Source: Salinimicrobium sediminilitoris (GTDB lineage: Bacteria > Bacteroidota > Bacteroidia > Flavobacteriales > Flavobacteriaceae). From it: a stretch of 64,000 bases of DNA. A program made the translations under genes and the position numbers. The stretch is from NCBI RefSeq assembly GCF_020866905.1, contig NZ_JAIVCC010000002.1, forward strand, positions 186,001 through 250,000. Direction: 5' to 3'. Shown here piece by piece: positions 53,114 through 61,379 of this stretch; position 1 is the stretch's first letter, and each line of letters starts with the position of its first letter. The notes under the pieces were generated by a model. That model was not told the DNA's origin and did not search any database. It saw only the letters and a program-made list of their open reading frames with translations.

Positions 53114-53812
53114 TTGGAACACAAAATAATTTCCACTCCGCAAAACCTTCAGGTACTTCACGAAGACAATCATTTGGTCATTGTAAATAAACGTCCGGGG
53201 GATATAGTACAGGGAGATAAGACCGGCGATGTGCCGCTAAGCGAAGTGGTAAAAGAGTACATCAAGATCAAGTACGACAAACCGGGTAATGTTTATCTCG
53301 GAGTTGTACACCGACTCGACCGCCCCACCAGCGGAATCGTTCTTTTCTCCAAAACTTCCAAAGCCCTTCCCCGCCTCAACAAACTCTTTAAAGAAAAGGA
53401 CGCAAAGAAGACTTATTGGGCAATTGTAAAAAATCCGCCGCCAAAACAGGAGGACACACTGGTGCATTACATGAAGCGGAATCCAAAACAGAATAAATCT
53501 TACGCCCACATCAAGGAAGTACCCGATTCTAAAAAAGCCATTTTAGAGTATCGCCTGCTAAAGAGCCTCAACAATTATTTCCTCCTGGAGATCGACCTGC
53601 ATACGGGAAGACATCACCAGATCAGAAGTCAGTTGTCTGCTATTGGCTGCCCAATTAAAGGAGATCTCAAATACGGTTTTGACCGCAGCAACAAAGACGG
53701 GAGCATTCACCTGCACGCGAGAAAACTCATTTTTGAACATCCGGTAAAAAAGGAAAGACTTGAGATTATTGCACCTCCGCCTCAGGATCCAATTTGGGAT
53801 GCCTGTACATAA
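53114..53812 (+). CDS. RluA-family pseudouridine synthase
   Basis: Converts uridine to pseudouridine in rRNA or tRNA. The 232-residue enzyme starts with TTG at 53114, since the frame is closed upstream and the next Met is deep inside; this gives the expected opening IISTPQNLQVLHEDNHLVIVNKRPGD. The catalytic Asp is D69 in VVHRLDRPTSG. Other family segments are KTYWAIVKN near 101 and GRHHQIRSQLSAIGCPIKGDLKYG near 175-198. No S4 domain, which places it with RluA/TruC-like enzymes; the exact target base is not assigned. Confidence 0.91.
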   Translation: MEHKIISTPQNLQVLHEDNHLVIVNKRPGDIVQGDKTGDVPLSEVVKEYIKIKYDKPGNVYLGVVHRLDRPTSGIVLFSKTSKALPRLNKLFKEKDAKKTYWAIVKNPPPKQEDTLVHYMKRNPKQNKSYAHIKEVPDSKKAILEYRLLKSLNNYFLLEIDLHTGRHHQIRSQLSAIGCPIKGDLKYGFDRSNKDGSIHLHARKLIFEHPVKKERLEIIAPPPQDPIWDACT

Positions 53813-53855
53813 AATTTTATAATTGATTAACCAACTCTATTTGCATACTTTTCCA

Positions 53856-54581
53856 ATGAACAAGCTTTTTACGCTAGCTTTACTTTTTTCGGTCCACCTC
53901 CTTACGGCACAGGAGAAAATTTATATGGACCAGAATTATGAAAATGTAACAGATCCTTCTCTCGCCTCCTACTACAAAATTGAAGAAAAAATTGAAGCGG
54001 GAGATGCCGATATTATCAGAAAAACTTTCAGGATGAATGACAGTATTTCCGCCATACAGTATCTCTCATTTAAAGATGGAAAAGCAGTCAACGAAGGCCG
54101 ACATAAATTCTGGTATAAAACAGGAGAACCTTTTTATGAAATAGAATATAAAAACGGGGAAAGACATGGGGAATTGATTGCCAGGTGGAAAGATGGAACA
54201 AAAAGACGCCATGACTTCTTTAAAAAAGACAAGTTTAAAAAGGGAACTGTTTGGAATGAAAAAGGTGAGGAAATAGAACATTTCCCTTACTGGATCCCCG
54301 CTTCCTTTCCCGGGGGAAATGCAGAATTACAGACCTATTTAAAAAATAATCTTCCAATTCCCGAGAAACAGAAACGAGGCACAACAGTAAAAGTGGCAGT
54401 GATCTTTACTATAAACGAAGAAGGGATCATAGAAGAAGTTCAGGTAATAGACGGTGCCCCGCGCTGGTACAATGCCGTAGCTGTCCAGGTGCTTTCAAAT
54501 ATGCCCAGATGGGAACCTGCACGCTTTTTTGGAGCCCCTCAAGCTACCAGCTTTGGTTTGCCTATTAGCTTCGTAAAATAA
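53856..54581 (+). CDS. exported protein with TonB C-terminal domain and MORN-like repeats
   Basis: A 241-residue exported protein. The Met at 53856 starts the signal peptide (MNKLFTLALLFSVHLLTAQ). Residues about 85-150 hold two or three toxin-type MORN-like strands (GRHKFWYKTGEPFYEIEYKN, GERHGELIARWKDG). The C-terminal ~90 residues (FPGGNAELQTYLKNNLPIP onward, then VIFTINEEGIIEEVQVIDG) form a TonB_C domain. No membrane anchor or Pro-rich linker is present, so it is probably not a classical energy transducer; such soluble TonB_C proteins are common in Bacteroidota. Confidence 0.8.
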   Translation: MNKLFTLALLFSVHLLTAQEKIYMDQNYENVTDPSLASYYKIEEKIEAGDADIIRKTFRMNDSISAIQYLSFKDGKAVNEGRHKFWYKTGEPFYEIEYKNGERHGELIARWKDGTKRRHDFFKKDKFKKGTVWNEKGEEIEHFPYWIPASFPGGNAELQTYLKNNLPIPEKQKRGTTVKVAVIFTINEEGIIEEVQVIDGAPRWYNAVAVQVLSNMPRWEPARFFGAPQATSFGLPISFVK

Positions 54582-54631
54582 TTCCAAAATTTCAGCTTTC
54601 GTCAAAATGTTGTAATTTAAAAGGAAAATTA

Positions 54632-56035
54632 ATGGCCGAAGAAATTAAAACCGCAGCAGAAGTTGATATCCCAAAATTATTATCCTCTCAAAAAGCCTTT
54701 TTTGAGGCAGGTCATACTCTTGATGTTTCAGAAAGAATAGATAAGCTAAAAGCTCTTAAAGAACTTATTGAGAGTAAGGAAAAAGAAATTGCTGCTGCAC
54801 TTTTTGCCGACTTTAGAAAACCTGAATTTGAAACTTACGCTACAGAAACTGCTCTCATCTTGAGCGAGCTAAAATTCACCATCAAGAAATTAGGAAAGTG
54901 GGCAAAGCCAAAGAAGGTAAAAAGCACCTTCCTGAATTTTCCTTCGACAGATTATATTTATTCCCAGCCTTATGGAAATGTACTGGTACTGGCACCGTGG
55001 AATTATCCCTTTCAGCTGAGTGTTTCTCCGGCTATTGGAGCATTGGCAGCAGGTAATACTGTAGTGATCAAGCCGAGCGAATATGCTCCTGCCACTTCTC
55101 AACTCACAAAAGAGATCTTTGCTGAAGTTTTCCCTGAGGAACAGGCCACAGTTGTCCTGGGAGGTGTTGAAACCTCAGAGGAACTCCTGCAGCAAAAATG
55201 GGATTATGTTTTCTTCACCGGAAGCGTTCCCGTGGGAAGGATCGTTGCAAAGGCCATCGCTCCAAATCTCACTCCGGCAACCCTCGAGCTTGGCGGAAAA
55301 AACCCCTGTATCATTCACAAATCGGCTAAGATTGAACTGGCAGCCAAAAGAATTGTTTGGGGGAAATTCATCAACGCCGGACAAACCTGCATCTCTCCAG
55401 ACTATATTCTCATCGATAAAAAGAAAAAAACTGAATTCACAGAGGTTGTAAAAAAAGAAATCAAAGCAGCTTTTGGAGAAGACATAAAAAAGTCTCCCGA
55501 TTATGCCAGGATCATCAATAAAAAGAATTTTGAGCGGCTTCAGGCCATGCTCGAGGGCCAAACGTTCATCACAGGCGGTGAGACATCCCCGGAGGACAAT
55601 TACATGGCTCCAACGCTCTTAAATGAGCCTTCTTTAGATTCTGAAGTAATGCAGGACGAGATCTTCGGACCAATCCTGCCAATTTTGACATTTTCAGATG
55701 AAACAGAAATTGAAAAGATCATTAACCATTATCCCGATCCTCTAGCACTTTACGTATTTGCCGAAGATAAAGACTATTCAGAAGAAATTCTCAAAAAATA
55801 CCGTTTTGGAGGCGGTGCTTCCAATGACGTGGTGGTGCATATTGCAAATAAAAATCTGCCGTTCGGCGGAGTTGGCAGCAGCGGTTATGGCGGCTACCAC
55901 GGCAAATTCTCCTTTGACACTTTCACCCACAAAAAGAGCATTAGCAAACGTGGGACTTGGATTGACATCCCGTTGCGTTATGCTCCTTACGCAGGGAAAC
56001 TGCCTCTTATAAAAAAGGTAATGAAGAGAATTTAA
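54632..56035 (+). CDS. aldehyde dehydrogenase, NAD(P)-dependent
   Basis: Oxidises aldehydes to acids. The 467-residue chain follows the class 3-like ALDH plan: APWNYP at 121-126, cofactor Lys in VVIKPSEYAP near 147, the FTGSVPVG loop at 195-202, general base E219 in LELGG and nucleophile C253 in NAGQTC. The C-terminal hydrophobic tail (YAPYAGKLPLIKKVMKRI) recalls class 3 enzymes that use long-chain or aromatic aldehydes. Its stop abuts the stop of the convergent GNAT-nitrilase gene with no space. Confidence 0.94.
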   Translation: MAEEIKTAAEVDIPKLLSSQKAFFEAGHTLDVSERIDKLKALKELIESKEKEIAAALFADFRKPEFETYATETALILSELKFTIKKLGKWAKPKKVKSTFLNFPSTDYIYSQPYGNVLVLAPWNYPFQLSVSPAIGALAAGNTVVIKPSEYAPATSQLTKEIFAEVFPEEQATVVLGGVETSEELLQQKWDYVFFTGSVPVGRIVAKAIAPNLTPATLELGGKNPCIIHKSAKIELAAKRIVWGKFINAGQTCISPDYILIDKKKKTEFTEVVKKEIKAAFGEDIKKSPDYARIINKKNFERLQAMLEGQTFITGGETSPEDNYMAPTLLNEPSLDSEVMQDEIFGPILPILTFSDETEIEKIINHYPDPLALYVFAEDKDYSEEILKKYRFGGGASNDVVVHIANKNLPFGGVGSSGYGGYHGKFSFDTFTHKKSISKRGTWIDIPLRYAPYAGKLPLIKKVMKRI

Positions 56036-57559
56036 TTATTTCTTCAGCTTTAAAGAATATAAGTCCTTTCGGCGATCCTTCAGGTTTCGTACACTTCCAA
56101 AGTTATGTAACTCCTTAAGCAGGTCAAGATCAACATCCACAAGTAAGGTACTTTCTGTGTTTGGAGTCGCTTCAGCTTTGATCCCGTTCACAGGGAATGA
56201 GAAGTCCGATGGCGTAAACACCGCGCTCTGTGCATACTGGATATCCATGTTGTTCACCTTCGGCAAATTACCTACAGAACCGGCAATCGCAACATAACAT
56301 TCATTCTCAATGGCCCGGCTCATCGCGCATAGTCGAACTCGGGAATAGCCGTTCTGGGTATCGGTCATGAAAGGAACGAATAAAATGTTCATCCCCTGCT
56401 CTGCCAATAAACGGCCCAATTCCGGAAATTCAACGTCGTAACAAATGAGGACACCAATCTTTCCGCAGTCAGTATCCATCGTCTTCACCATGCTTCCGCC
56501 TTTCATTCCCCAGGCAGAACCTTCGGCCGGGGTGATATGCAGTTTTTCATAACGCTCATAACTCCCGTCGCGACGGCATAAATAACCAACATTATACATA
56601 TGCTCGCCAATGATCTGCGGCATACTGCCGGTAATAATATTGATGTTATAAGTAATGGCAAAGTCGACAAAGGTTTCAAGAAGTTTATCTGTATAGGAGG
56701 CCAGGGAGCGAATGGCTTCAGCTTCATTTAGATGGTTATATTCGGCCATTAGAGGAGCATTGAACAGCTCGGGAAATAGGATAAAGTCACTTTGATAATC
56801 ACTTACTGCATCCACAAAGAATTCTATTTGTGACACCAGAGCGTCAAAATCCTTGAACAATCTCATTTGCCATTGCACCAGGCCGAGGCGCACTACCGTT
56901 TTAGCAGTATTGATTAGCTTATCGGGTTTTGTGTAGTAAATATTATTCCACTCCATAAGGGTAGCAAACTCCTTGCTCTCGTAATCTCCCGGCAAGTAGC
57001 CCTTTATTACCTTTTTTACGTGAAAATCATTGGAAAGCTGAAAAGAAAGCACCGGGTCGTGAATCTCCTTTACCTTTACTTTTTCAATATATTGCTTGGG
57101 AGTAAGCTCTTCGGCAAACTCGGCGTAGTTAGGAATACGACCTCCAAAGATGATAGCTTTAAGATTCAATTGTTCACAAAGTTCCTTACGTGCCTCGTAG
57201 AGCCGGCGTCCAAGCCTCATACCGCGGAATTCGGGATGTATAAAGACATCTATTCCATATAGAACGTCCCCACTTTTAGTGTGGGTAGAAAAGTTCTCTC
57301 CTCCAGTGATCTGCTCGTAGGTGTGATTGTCATCAAATTTGTCGTAATCTACAATAATTGAAAGGGCACAACCGGCTATCTTCTCGTCGATAATAATACA
57401 GAACTGCCCATCGGGAAATTTCTTAATAAGATTTTTGATCTCCTTCTCGCTCCAGTATTCGTTAGGCATGGCATCATAGCTCTCTATCATAGAGATCTTT
57501 AATTCCTTGTAATCCTTAACACTCAGGTTTCTTAATTCAATTTTTGCAGAATCTATCAC
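56036..57559 (-). CDS. bifunctional GNAT acetyltransferase / carbon-nitrogen hydrolase
   Basis: A 507-residue fusion. Residues 1-215 are a GNAT acetyltransferase (FIHPEFRGMRLGRRLYEAR near 107-125, the acetyl-CoA loop). Residues 223-507 are a nitrilase-superfamily hydrolase with the catalytic Glu, Lys and Cys visible: E264 in FPELF, K339 in YEKLHITPAE and C373 in ICYDVEFPE. Start is GTG at 57559; no better ATG is found. Such fusions are known in many bacteria, acting on unidentified amides. It is convergent with, and directly abuts, the aldehyde dehydrogenase gene. Confidence 0.9.
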   Translation of the reverse strand: MIDSAKIELRNLSVKDYKELKISMIESYDAMPNEYWSEKEIKNLIKKFPDGQFCIIIDEKIAGCALSIIVDYDKFDDNHTYEQITGGENFSTHTKSGDVLYGIDVFIHPEFRGMRLGRRLYEARKELCEQLNLKAIIFGGRIPNYAEFAEELTPKQYIEKVKVKEIHDPVLSFQLSNDFHVKKVIKGYLPGDYESKEFATLMEWNNIYYTKPDKLINTAKTVVRLGLVQWQMRLFKDFDALVSQIEFFVDAVSDYQSDFILFPELFNAPLMAEYNHLNEAEAIRSLASYTDKLLETFVDFAITYNINIITGSMPQIIGEHMYNVGYLCRRDGSYERYEKLHITPAEGSAWGMKGGSMVKTMDTDCGKIGVLICYDVEFPELGRLLAEQGMNILFVPFMTDTQNGYSRVRLCAMSRAIENECYVAIAGSVGNLPKVNNMDIQYAQSAVFTPSDFSFPVNGIKAEATPNTESTLLVDVDLDLLKELHNFGSVRNLKDRRKDLYSLKLKK

Positions 57560-57757
57560 TTCTTTTTTTTTACAAAGATATTCCTTTCCCTGCTGCTTTT
57601 AAAATATTCTATAGCAGGCAGAAATCATTTAGTTTTCAATTGGTTAAGCTATTAACGCTAATGATATAAATCTTAATCCAAAAACAGTAAATATTTAATG
57701 CTCAGGCTTTTGTCAGCGCGGTTTTAATTATGTTTACACAACAATTTCCACTTACAG

Positions 57758-57825
57758 GAAGGTGTCATTCCCAGGCAGCTTAAAGATTGTAGGGTAATTT
57801 AAGTGACAGGTAAAATGACACCTTC
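57758..57825. repeat. long-loop inverted repeat downstream of pxpC
   Basis: GAAGGTGTCATT (57758-57769) pairs perfectly with AATGACACCTTC (57814-57825), and an inner CTTAAA/TTTAAG pair lies in the 44-base loop. No T run, so not a typical terminator. The rest of the 57560-57838 spacer is AT-rich with no gene. Confidence 0.5.
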
Positions 57826-57838
57826 TTATTTATTTGAT

Positions 57839-58696
57839 CTACTTGTATTTAATCAACTTTAGCTGAAGTTTTTCTCCCGGTAACTTTTGTGCCAGTGTAT
57901 TAATCCCAGCTTCGCTTAACTGAAGGATCCTTGGATAACCGCCCGTAGTTTGCCCATCTCTCATCAATACGATCAATATTCCTGAAGGCGTTAATTGCAC
58001 CGTTCCCGGAAGCACAGGACCTGTTAAAATAGGCTGCAGGGAGTTTTCCAATTTCTCCTGAAATTGAATCCCCATGCGATTGCTCTCCTTTGCTGCTGAA
58101 AAATGGCCTTTTTCGAGAGTTTCTTTTTCTGAAGTTGACAATAATTCATATTCCGGTCCCCGAAAAGCTTCAATAACCGCTGAAGTTATATAGGCATCCG
58201 GCTTTACTGCAGCGTTCTTTTCACTACTCCTCTCCTCACTCTCCAAAAAGGGTAATTTCATACCTCTTTCCAGTCGGTTATGCGGAGTGATGCCGGGACT
58301 CCAGCTTCTGCTTTTGAGCAGCATTTCTGTTTGAAATCCGTTTTTCACAGCCAGGTAAGCCCTGTACCCGTAAATTCTTCTTCCAAAAGAAAGCACCTGT
58401 CCAGTTTGTACATTATAAACTTTATTATTCTCCAGCTTTACTCCGTCAAGATCAGGAGATAGATCTGCTCCTGTAATAGCTATTTGAGTTGGCCCCGTAA
58501 ACTTCATTTTTGGCCCCTGTAAAGTGATTTCCAACACTGCAGCATCAGGTTCATTCCCAAGCATAAGATTGGCCATACCTGCTGCCTGTTGATCCATGGC
58601 GCCACTTACAGGTACTCCAAACTTCCTAAGACCTAATCTACCCAGGTCCTGAATGCTGCTAAAGAGCCCCGGCTGTATGATTTCTGCTTCAGCCAT
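57839..58696 (-). CDS. pxpC: 5-oxoprolinase subunit C (biotin-dependent carboxyltransferase-like)
   Basis: One of three subunits of the prokaryotic 5-oxoprolinase, which opens 5-oxoproline (pyroglutamate) to glutamate with ATP. The 285 residues match the PxpC/KipA family: QPGLFSSIQDLGRLGLRKFG near 8-27, PVSGAMDQQAAGMANLMLGN near 30-48, and the C-terminal LPGTVQLTPSGILIVLMRDGQTTGGYPRI region. The ATG overlaps the end of the restored pxpB frame by 8 bases, so the genes are coupled. It is the last gene of the operon. Confidence 0.91.
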   Translation of the reverse strand: MAEAEIIQPGLFSSIQDLGRLGLRKFGVPVSGAMDQQAAGMANLMLGNEPDAAVLEITLQGPKMKFTGPTQIAITGADLSPDLDGVKLENNKVYNVQTGQVLSFGRRIYGYRAYLAVKNGFQTEMLLKSRSWSPGITPHNRLERGMKLPFLESEERSSEKNAAVKPDAYITSAVIEAFRGPEYELLSTSEKETLEKGHFSAAKESNRMGIQFQEKLENSLQPILTGPVLPGTVQLTPSGILIVLMRDGQTTGGYPRILQLSEAGINTLAQKLPGEKLQLKLIKYK

Positions 58697-59416
58697 TTTC
58701 TTCTATTTTAAAACTGAACTTACCTCTTTCCACTTCTTCCTTTATCTTCTCATGCTCCTCTACACTCACAGGATAAAACCGAATCATATCCCCCGATCGA
58801 ATTTCGCAGGGTGGATTTGCAGTTGGATCAAAAAGAGGAACAGGAGAATTCCCGATAATATTCCATCCCCCGGACTGGATTGAGGATAAATTCCTGTTTG
58901 TTTTTCCCCTATGCCAACAGCCCCTTTTGGGACACTTTGCCGGGGGTGAATTTTACGGGAAAAATGAAGAGTTTCGGGCAGGCCTCCCAGGTATAAAAAT
59001 CCGGGTAAAAAACCGGTGAAATAGACAAGATAATCTACCGAGGAATGCAGGCCAATAATTTCCTCTTTTGAAAACTTTTTTGCCCGGGAAATTTCTTCAA
59101 GATCGAAAGCAAAACTTTCATCATAACACACAGGAATGTGAAATAATCTTCTTTCATATTTAAAGCTTATCTTCGCTCCCGAAAACTCTTCAAAAAGCCT
59201 AAAAATTTCACCATAGGCATCCTCTATGGATGGCGAGTAACTAACTAATAATGAATTAAATGTGTTTGTTACTTCAATATCTTGTTTAAGTGATTTTTCC
59301 TGAATAAATTTTTTTACTCTGAGGACCTTTTTTAATATTTCTGAAGAAATTTCCGGTTCGAATTCCAGGAGAATTGCCCGCTCCCCCAGCCTTTTTATTT
59401 TCGGATATTCCTGCAT
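58689..59416 (-). pseudogene. pxpB: 5-oxoprolinase subunit B, frameshifted as sequenced
   Basis: Subunit B of 5-oxoprolinase (KipI-like). From the ATG at 59416 the frame gives a normal PxpB up to GAVGIGEKQTGIYPQSSPG and then departs into an unrelated tail, stopping at 58784. Adding one G to the G5 run (C5 at 58867-58871 on the plus strand) restores GGWNIIGNSPVPLFDP and a normal ending that stops at 58689, inside the pxpC start. So a single base is missing, either a real mutation or phase-variable tract, or a sequencing error. Expected full length is about 242 residues. Neighbours pxpA and pxpC are intact, which favours error or a recent event. Confidence 0.87.
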
Positions 59417-60153
59417 TAGGCTTTGTAAATTTCAAGATTTCGAAAAGATAATTCCCGGTGTAAATATTCGAGAATTTCGACCGAATTTGGGGTGTCACTG
59501 TGAAGACAAAAAGTAGAGGCAGAAGTATCGATTTTTTGCCCTTTTTGAGAGGTGATTTTTCCATTGTAAACCATGGAAAGCAAGTGCTCCAAAACCTGCT
59601 CTTTTTCGGTGATAAGAGCACCCGGTTCCTGTCGGTTTACCAGGCTACCATCTGGATTATAATTCCTGTCGGCGAAGGCTTCAAATCTCACCTTTAACCT
59701 GCCATTCACCAGTTGGCTTATCACAGAACCTTCGGCTGCATAAAGTACGAGTTCATTCCCAAATTCAAGAATTGATTCTAAAATAACCTCGGCTACTTCA
59801 GCATTGTCGAAAGCATCATTGTAAAGTGCTCCATGCGGTTTCACATGAGTAAGCAATGCTCCTTCGGCCTCTGTGATTTGCTTGAGGCTCATAATCTGGG
59901 CCACCAGGGATCGTTTTAGCTCGTCCTTTTCCATGGGAATTGATTTCCTTCCGAAGTTCTCTTTATCGGGATAAGAAGGGTGCGCTCCTATTTCTACGCG
60001 ATGCTCCATAGCAAGATCCACAGTGTGATGCATGGTTTCCAAAGTGCCCGCATGACCGCCACAGGCAATATTACAGGCAGAAATGAGCGGCATGAGCTTT
60101 TTATCATACTCCCCTCCTTCTCCCAGATCGCAATTGATATGTATTTTTTTCAT
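59416..60153 (-). CDS. pxpA: 5-oxoprolinase subunit A (LamB/YcsF family)
   Basis: Catalytic-type subunit A of 5-oxoprolinase. The 245 residues match the LamB/YcsF family: opening HINCDLGEGGEYDKKLMPLIS then ACNIACGGHAG near 26-36, HPSYPDKENFGRKSIP near 57-72, and VKPHGALYND near 103. The ATG overlaps the transporter stop by 4 bases and its stop shares one base with the pxpB start, so the operon is tightly coupled. Together with pxpB and pxpC it converts 5-oxoproline to glutamate. Confidence 0.93.
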   Translation of the reverse strand: MKKIHINCDLGEGGEYDKKLMPLISACNIACGGHAGTLETMHHTVDLAMEHRVEIGAHPSYPDKENFGRKSIPMEKDELKRSLVAQIMSLKQITEAEGALLTHVKPHGALYNDAFDNAEVAEVILESILEFGNELVLYAAEGSVISQLVNGRLKVRFEAFADRNYNPDGSLVNRQEPGALITEKEQVLEHLLSMVYNGKITSQKGQKIDTSASTFCLHSDTPNSVEILEYLHRELSFRNLEIYKA

Positions 60154-61379
60154 GAGTAAAAACTTTCAAGAACAGTAATAATGGACCGTGCCCCGAGGAA
60201 AATGGTAACGGCAATTATTGCGAAGCCCAAAATATTTAGCTTAAGTGAATTTCTAGCGCTGCCCATTAATTCACGCCTGTTTACCACCCAAAGTAAAAAG
60301 AATGCAATCACCGGAAGTAATATCCCGTTGGCTACCTGTGCAAATTTGATGATCTCAACCGGCTGAAAACCCAATGAAGAAAAGACCATTCCCAATAAAA
60401 GGATCCCTGCCCAAACCATTTTGAACCTTCTAGAAGTTAAACTTTTTTTCCATCCCATGCAACCGCTTACCACGTAAGCCGCAGCTAAAGGAGCAGTAAT
60501 GGAAGAGGTTATTCCTGCAGCAAAAAGGCCTAAGGCTATGAACCATGTGGCGTAGCTTCCAAAGACAGGTTCGAGGCCTGCAGCAAGATCGACAGCAGTG
60601 TTAACGTTGACAACTCCCGAAGCTGCCGCTGTAATAACGATCGCGAGAGAAACTAGTCCGCCGAGACTAATGCTCCAAAAAAGCTCTTTTTGAGCTGTTT
60701 TTAGGCTGGTTTTATCTTTCCACTTTTCACTTACCAGCGACGCGTGCAAAAAAAGATTATAAGGGACCACAGTTGTTCCTATGAGTGCCATTACCGTGAG
60801 AATTCCTGCACCTCCGTTTCGGGGAATGAATAAACCCTGCAAAACTTCAGAAAGATTTGGTTTTGTAATGACAGCGGTGACCAAAAAGGAAATGCTCATA
60901 ATTGCCACCAGTCCAATAAATACTTTCTCCAGAACTTTATAATTGCCAATGGCCAGCAATGAGAAAGCTATAAGTCCAATAGTAAGGCTCCATATATTGA
61001 TTGAAAATATTCCCAAATCCAGAACCTGCACAGGAATAACTGCAGAGACCCCTAGTACAGCTCCAGAAATGTTTCCGGCCTCGTAAGCGGCGTTTCCAAT
61101 CACAATAGCGGCAAAGATGAGCAGGATCGACAGGCTTCGGAAAAATGGATTCCCTATTTCCTCTCTTATGACTTCACTTAAACCCTTTTGGGTGACGAGA
61201 CCAACCCGGGCCGCCATTTCCTGTAATATTAAACAGGCAACAATTGAAAGCAGTAATGCCCACAACAGGGAGAAACCAAATTCCACCCCGGCAAGGGTGC
61301 AAACAGTTACAGTACCGGGACCAATAAAAGCTGCCGAGACCAGCACTCCCGGCCCCAGGTTTTTAAACCATTGTATCAA
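60150..61379 (-). CDS. Nramp-family transporter lacking canonical metal-binding motifs
   Basis: A 409-residue membrane protein with about 11 helices and the Nramp fold. The first helix reads AAFIGPGTVTV near 17-26, where metal transporters have DPGN (Asp and Asn that bind Mn or Fe), here Gly20 and Thr23. Helix 6 reads VVPYNLFLHAS at 204-214 in place of MPHN. Both changes remove metal ligands, so the cargo is probably not Mn or Fe. The start is TTG at 61379, overlapping the DUF2891 stop by 4 bases; no ATG is available. Being inside the pxpABC operon, it may import 5-oxoproline or a related compound (inference). Confidence 0.85.
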   Translation of the reverse strand: MIQWFKNLGPGVLVSAAFIGPGTVTVCTLAGVEFGFSLLWALLLSIVACLILQEMAARVGLVTQKGLSEVIREEIGNPFFRSLSILLIFAAIVIGNAAYEAGNISGAVLGVSAVIPVQVLDLGIFSINIWSLTIGLIAFSLLAIGNYKVLEKVFIGLVAIMSISFLVTAVITKPNLSEVLQGLFIPRNGGAGILTVMALIGTTVVPYNLFLHASLVSEKWKDKTSLKTAQKELFWSISLGGLVSLAIVITAAASGVVNVNTAVDLAAGLEPVFGSYATWFIALGLFAAGITSSITAPLAAAYVVSGCMGWKKSLTSRRFKMVWAGILLLGMVFSSLGFQPVEIIKFAQVANGILLPVIAFFLLWVVNRRELMGSARNSLKLNILGFAIIAVTIFLGARSIITVLESFYS

